64,000 nucleotides of DNA from Haliclystus octoradiatus (taxonomy: Eukaryota > Cnidaria > Staurozoa > Stauromedusae > Haliclystidae), in assembly GCA_916610825.1 (NCBI GenBank), contig OU744450.1:25132850-25196849 (forward strand), in the 5' to 3' direction. The translations under genes were made by a program, and so were the position numbers. Below, piece by piece: positions 58,913-64,000 of the stretch. The notes below the pieces were generated by a model that saw only the letters and a list, made by a program, of their open reading frames with translations, ran no database searches and was not told the DNA's origin. Within the stretch, counting starts at the first letter, position 1. Every line of letters begins with the position of its first letter.

Positions 58913-61900
58913 ATGTCATGTGCTGAAAGGGAGAACTCTGTCATCGAAAATATTGATGAATTCTTTGATAGTAAGGTGAGGCATGCAACAATTCCTTCAA
59001 ACGTATGTGTACTAGTAGCTCAGTGGCAGAGGATCTGCAGGCACACACATTCTTTGCATCTGTCGGTAAATTCATTGCAGAGGTGACCACCATAGACAGG
59101 GGAGTGCTGTATAGAGGTGACCATTATAACATATTTGATTGTATATGGTTTTTCTATTTCTTAACTAAATCCAAGAGCACTTTACAGTTAGGCCTAATTT
59201 TTTCACTGGGGTGGTTGGTTAATGTGTTAGTATTTTGAAGCTTGTGTGCGATTAATATCCAGATGCCGGGATGCCCTTCCTGACGCCAATCTACAATGCT
59301 CTGGATAGGGATTGAACCCGAGACCCTCAAGGCCGTGGTCCAACGCCCACGCCCTAGCCACTACACCAAGGCTGCATCTTTCATAATATTAAAATAATAA
59401 TCTAATTTTCTTTCACTTTTTAAATCTGTTTCTACTGTATAAGGAAAAAGTTTTGTTTTCAATTTATAATAGTACCTCAGTCATCAATTTATTCCTTCTA
59501 ATTGGGGTAAGGAATCTCCTGATGTTTGCTTCCGAAATCATAAAGCTAGAATTGAAAAAGGTGAGCATGCAATATATTAGGTAACTAAATGTATAACATA
59601 TAAAATAATAGAATAGGCTAGGTGAATATTGATTGATAATGAACTGAGATCCGGCAAGAAAAAACAACTCACCAACTTGTTAAGTTGACTATCATTTGTT
59701 AAATAAAACGATTTAGTATTTTGATTTATTTAGAGTTTTATTTATATGACACATATAATAATGATAATAATATAATAATATTAATAGGTGGATTGTTCCA
59801 CACCAGTTCTTGGTATAGTGCTCAATGAAATTAATCAGAGCATTTATATAAAATGAGAGTCAAAAATGAAACATTCTAGATTTCCGCAACTTCAAGTTTC
59901 ACACCAGAAGGTGATCATCTGGCATAAAGTAATTGTGATGGGCAAAACATCAATTTCAGTGCTCAATGCTAAAATCAGAGCAATATAAATAGTAGATCAA
60001 AGATCACGAGTTTACTCCGTTATTCTGAGTTTCGCGTAAAGACGCTCTTCAGACAGTTTATTGAATCAGTAAACCGTCTGAAGAGTGTCTTTATGCGAAA
60101 CTCAGAGTAACGTAGTAAACTTGTGATCTTTGATCTACTATTTATGACACACATATATATATAGGCCTAGTGTCAGTTTTAGTAGTTCAACAGGTCAATT
60201 TTGGAACTTATAATCATAACATGAATTTTAATGTGTTTATTGTATCAAAAAGAATGCAATTATGTGTTGGGCCTTTCTGTATAACTTTTAGAAAAGACAG
60301 ATCTATTAGACAATACAGTTTAGAATTGACAAGCGTTTGAATTTATTTGACCAATCGAATTGCTCGGCTTCGTTTCATGTCCATATTGACAGGTTGGTTG
60401 ATGACTAATGTGCGTCATTTCTGAAAGTTTTGTCGTTCAATAGTAATTTATCAACTTTGATGCTTTCATGTGTAGTAATATGTACGAAAGTTCCTTACAT
60501 ATTCCCCCAAAGTGCAGTTTAAAATAAGTACATCAATTAAGCAAGGTGGGATATTGAAAGAGCATACTGTATATATATATACATATATTTGTTTTCTAAT
60601 TCCGATAGGAGCTATCGATCTAGTTGGTATGCAATTTCTAGTTGTAACTTGTTTAACATGGATTTTGGATTATTATGATTACCGTGAATATACATGCCGG
60701 TGCGAACAAAGATTAAGGAGTTCATGAACAGTTCATGAACGTCAAATCATATGGCCTAAATTTTCATGAATTGGTTTTGACCTGTTCATGGACAATTCCT
60801 GGACCTTCATGAACAGTTCATGATCTGTTTATGAAGGTTGGGCCCTTTAACATTCATGAACTGTTTATGAACTGTTCATGAACTCCTGGACTGTTTGTCG
60901 CTGGGTGCTGGGACTGTTTGTCGCTGGGTGCTGGGACTGTTTGTCGCTGGGTGCTGGTACAGTTTGCCATAGTCTAATAAAGCAAACATGGTAGTATGAT
61001 ATTTGGCAATTAAACGAGGAGGAGGAGGAATAAACTCTTGAATAGTATTTCTACTGCAATTTCCTTGACCCACTTCTTTTGCTTAAATTCATCATCAATT
61101 TATTTTTAACCTATTATTATGAAATGGAAATATCAAATTTCTTGATAAAATTCATCAATTAGTTTGAAATCCTTTATGATTTTGCTTTCAAAGGTGAATA
61201 TTTTCATGAACTGTTATAAGGTATTCATGAATATAGCTCATGATTCACATTTGTGTATATAGTTGATGAGCTCATTAATTGTGTTACGAGGAAAAAAGTG
61301 TTAAAATATAAAAAGAAAAACAGCAGTAATGGATTGAAATAGCATGTCTCATATTTTACTCCTTCTCTAATTATTCCCGCGTAACAAACAGTTCAGGAGT
61401 TCATGAACAGTTCTCACGCAATTCATGAACAGTTTATGAAATCTGGGGCCATTCAACGTTCATGAACTGTTCATGAATTCCTGATCTGTTCTTCGCAGGG
61501 ACCATTTTATATTTTTGTTCCTCATTTTACTTTAAACAAATCGAAAAACGTTTTACTTGTTTCCCTTTGCAGCTAGTGAAGACTTGATAGGTCAGAGTAA
61601 ATGTGATTTAGATATATCCTATGGATCTGCCTGTGGTCAAAAGCTTCATATTATTCATCCAACTAGCAAGTCTGCATCAAACGGTGAGTGATGGCTTCTA
61701 AAGTGGAATATCTGGAAAACGTTTCGGAATAGGTATACGCTTCTTTGTTTGTTTGTTTGTTTGTTTGTTTGTGTTTATACAATGGTTTTAAAGGCACACA
61801 ATTGACCGACAGCCTTTGCGCCTGATCTTCGAATATAGATGCATCAGAATTTGAGACAGCATACGCATTATCAATTTACTTAGGGAAACAATCTGGAATA

Positions 61901-64000
61901 ATTACCAAATGCTTTTAGTCAAGACAACTCTCATGCCTTCTATGTTTTTGTTATAACCTCATTTTTTTGTTTGATTTTACAAAATTGCTTCCTTTTCTTC
62001 CGTTGCAGCTATTTTAGTATTTATCCATGGCGGCTATTGGCAAGAGATGAAGTAAGATAATACATTACAATCAACCCTTGCAAAATGGTATTTAGTAAGG
62101 AATTGGAATGTAAACTTTGAGGGGTCAAACGCTGCAAATAGCATTTCAGGAATTCATGAGCAATTCATGAACGCTAAATGGCCCAATTTTCATGGAGTTT
62201 TTAATGAAGTTCTCCTGCGAAAACAGTTCAGGAGTTCATGAACAGTTCATGAACGTTAAATGGCCCCAAATTTTGATGAACTGTTCATGAACTGTTCATC
62301 AACTGTCTGTGAGGGTTCATGAACAGTTCATGAACAGTTCATGTAAGTTTGGGACCATTTAACATTCATGAACTCCTAAACTGTTTTCGCAGGGGTGTTC
62401 ATGAAAATTCACAACATCACACTCAACCTTGTCAGATAATTATTAATTTATTGCATAAATTGTATTGTTTAAATGTTATTTAGTAAGGAGTTGGACTGTG
62501 ACCTTTAATCGGTCAACACCTGCAAATAGCATTTCAGGAGTTCATGAACAGTTCATGAATGCTAAATGGCCCAATTTTCATGAATTTTCTAATGTACTAT
62601 CCATGATACCACTCAACATCACACTCAACCTTTTTCGAAAGCTATTAATTGATTGTTTAACCTAACTCTTTACTTGATTTTAAATTAGTCCAAGACAATA
62701 TTTGATGACTGGGAAAGGTTTTATCGATGCTGGTTTTACATTTGTCTCTGTTGGATATGATCTAGCACCAACAGGTTCGTCCTTTACAGTTCTTTTATCA
62801 CATTCTGTATAATTGCCATTTGTTTGCTAGCAAGAAATGAGAACTCGCCAACTTGTCAACTTCCCCTGCTAAAAAATCCACGAGTTCATGAACAGTTCAT
62901 GAACTTCCTGAACAGTTCATGAATAGTCACAAAGAGTTCATGAACACTTCATGGACCGGTTTATGAACTGGTTCATGAATGTGAATATGCCCAAAGGTTT
63001 GTGAACAGTTCATGAACTTTTCAGCAATTTCACGTTCATGAGCAGATGAACTTTTTTCGCAGGGGCTATTTCCATAATTTCTTAAATGAAATAGTTTATA
63101 ACAGTCTGATGTATATACCGCGTGTATAGTGTAAGTAATAATATCCTTAGGCTCTGCCGTGTTTGCTTGTCTTTAAATTTGTATGTAAATCTAAATATTA
63201 AGCTATATAGATGTTTTAATGAATTTTAATTCCCATTGCCTTCTAGTGAAAGTATCAGGAATTATGAAACAAATAGAAGAGTGCATTCCATTCTTATATG
63301 GCAAATTTCCATCTCACAAGTATGTTGTATGCTATTTTATGTTGGGTATCCCTTTACTTAGAACCCTTGAAAACAGGTTCATGACCTCATGAACTGTTCA
63401 TGAACTTCCATGCAATTTCACATCCATGAACCAGCTATGAACCTGTTCCTGAAGTGTTCACGAACTCTTTGTGACTGTTCATGAACTGTTTATAAATCCC
63501 ATAAAAAATGTTTATGAACTAGTTCATGAATTGTTCATGAACTCATGAATTTTCTTCACTTGTTTATGAGCTTCATTAGCTGTCCGTAAACCTCCATGAA
63601 TGTCAAGTGGCCTTATCGTGAACTAATCATGAACTGTACATGAAGTTGGCCATATACCGTTCATTGACTGTTCCACAGAGGTAGAGAATAAACTTCATTA
63701 ACAGCTCTTTAAAACATCACACCTCATCAAATTTTCATGGATTTAGAATAGCATTTATTGCCTCAACTATTCCATGAAAATTGCATTAGCCGTTCACTGA
63801 CTTCACACAAACTCTTCTCGAACTTTTCATGCATGATGTTATGTGTGATGTGATACATTTGCATGATGCATATGATACAAGTAAGCTAATTAGATTATAA
63901 GAAAAAATATTTGTTTGTGTAGTAGTAAAATAGACGGTCACAATGTGCCGTCCTTCTTTTGAAGAACATTTTTGCTACACAAAGAACACCACAAACCATT
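58913..64000 (+). CDS. AFMID: Arylformamidase (kynurenine formamidase)-like gene, 3' part beyond the window
   Basis: Exons 58913-58975 (MSCAERENSVIENIDEFFDSK), 59473-59560, 61573-61683, 62009-62051, 62689-62774 and 63247-63319, all in phase (0, 1, 1, 2, 1, 2); the last donor (CACAA|GTATG) shows the gene goes on past the right edge. The start resembles the AFMID N-terminal region (HQFIPSNWG). Exon 3 reads YGSACGQKLHIIHP, exon 4 ILVFIHGGYWQEM with the HGGYW oxyanion-hole motif, exon 5 YLMTGKGFIDAGFTFVSVGYDLAP and exon 6 MKQIEECIPFLYGKFPSH. This is an alpha/beta hydrolase that hydrolyses N-formylkynurenine to kynurenine in tryptophan breakdown. The nucleophile motif (GHSAG) and the Asp/His are in exons outside the window. 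Introns 2 and later contain many family-P repeats. The exon 5 donor (ACAG|GTTCGT) is weak. Confidence 0.87.
59008..59056 (+). repeat. Truncated tRNA-derived SINE head
   Basis: ACTAGTAGCTCAGTGGCAGAGG, the same head as at 14414, followed by unrelated sequence. Confidence 0.6.
59079..59144. mobile_element. Half family-T MITE
   Basis: GAGGTGACCACCATAGACAGG to ATATTTGATTGTA; matches the right half of 17830-18011. Confidence 0.65.
59205..59378 (-). repeat. tRNA-derived SINE, second type
   Basis: Minus strand: CCTTGGTGTAGTGGCTAGGG (A box) and GGTCTCGGGTTCAATCCC (B box) with the same 3' body (AACCAACCACCCCAGTG) as the copy at 44110-44282. Confidence 0.75.
59988..60143. mobile_element. Long near-perfect hairpin in an AFMID intron
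   Basis: Left arm AATAGTAGATCAAAGATCAC...GAAGAG/CAGAC pairs with right arm GTCTGAAGAG...GTGATCTTTGATCTACTATT over about 70 bp with few mismatches and a short loop around 60060. No coding capacity. Confidence 0.85.
60717..60900. mobile_element. Family-P fold-back element
   Basis: AAGGAGTTCATGAACAG start and TTCATGAACTCCTGGACTGTTTG end with several TTCATGAAC units in both arms. Confidence 0.7.
60888..60956. repeat. 23-bp tandem repeat, three units
   Basis: GGGACTGTTTGTCGC-TGGGTGCT repeated three times with no or one change, starting at the right end of the family-P element. Confidence 0.85.
61375..61502. mobile_element. Family-P fold-back element
   Basis: CCCGCGTAACAAACAGTTCAGG start and CCTGATCTGTTCTTCGCAGGG end. 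It ends 70 bp before AFMID exon 3. Confidence 0.75.
61741..61773. repeat. GTTT tetranucleotide microsatellite
   Basis: About seven GTTT units in the AFMID intron between exons 3 and 4. Confidence 0.8.
62214..62396. mobile_element. Family-P fold-back element
   Basis: TCCTGCGAAAACAGTTCAGGAG start and CCTAAACTGTTTTCGCAGGGG end, TTAAATGGCCCCAAATTTTG in the left arm as in 42760-43016. An adjacent duplicated stretch (AGCATTTCAGGAGTTCATGA, CTAAATGGCCCAATTTTCATG) is at 62145-62200 and 62525-62585. Confidence 0.8.
62864..63066. mobile_element. Family-P fold-back element, PLUS arm like the Crumbs-intron copy
   Basis: CCCCTGCTAAAAAATCCACGAG start and CTTTTTTCGCAGGGG end. The arm order (CACAAAGAGTTCATGAACAC, CCGGTTTATGAACTGGTTC) matches the copy at 36667-36885 in reverse. 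Confidence 0.8.
63320..64000. other. AFMID intron sequence at the right edge
   Basis: Contains diverged family-P fold-back sequence at about 63370-63680 (GTTCATGACCTC, TTCATGAATTGTTC, GTTCCACAGAGGTAG). No further AFMID exon, in particular no GHSAG-coding exon, is seen. Confidence 0.55.

Noticed and set aside
36108-63680. The TTCATGAAC arrays as a CRISPR array or a clustered hormone-response enhancer
   Set aside because: There are no unique equal-length spacers, and the copies have shared inverted ends with a TA target site, which points to transposons.

Overview
This is an AT-rich, intron-rich animal (metazoan) nuclear window, with no bacterial-type operons. GT-AG introns break every gene. 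Several genes are animal-specific: a Crumbs polarity protein, a Dok-type docking protein, LRRIQ3, and selenoprotein F with a selenocysteine UGA and a SECIS element. The spacers are packed with tRNA-derived SINEs, LINE 3' tails and many short inverted-repeat elements, and the motif AGGCCTA is frequent. I read it as an aquatic invertebrate, possibly an invertebrate deuterostome, but the sequence does not settle the species.

Layout. 1-7 kb: a minus-strand tandem family of small secreted cysteine/tryptophan-rich proteins (two complete two-exon genes and one copy cut by the window edge), in a domain I do not recognise. 7-10 kb: repeats. 10.4-14.0 kb (+): a five-exon secreted protein of unknown family. 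15.0-19.4 kb (-): LRRIQ3 (leucine-rich repeats plus IQ motifs). 20.39-29.93 kb: one complete Mutator-like DNA transposon (MULE) with 62-bp identical terminal inverted repeats, a perfect 9-bp target-site duplication, and a 17-exon transposase gene that reads through without a stop (808 aa by my splicing). 31.4-45.9 kb (-): Crumbs, at least 2078 aa, with the Crumbs-type intracellular tail ending ERLV. 48.3-52.6 kb (+): Dok-family adaptor (PH, IRS-type PTB, tyrosine-rich tail). 54.4-57.7 kb (-): SELENOF. 58.9 kb to beyond the right edge (+): arylformamidase-like gene (AFMID), cut before its nucleophile exon.

The genes do not form a pathway; this is ordinary gene order with independent promoters. 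Crumbs and Dok are divergent, Dok and SELENOF convergent, SELENOF and AFMID divergent. The strongest second-look items are the intact MULE, a Crumbs splice acceptor that appears to lie inside a transposon terminal repeat, the unrecognised secreted repeat family, and a fold-back repeat family built from TTCATGAA palindromes that fills introns of Crumbs and AFMID but is absent from the left 30 kb.

All exon borders were set by hand from GT-AG signals, reading phase and protein continuity; transcript data were not available. Coordinates of diffuse repeats are approximate.
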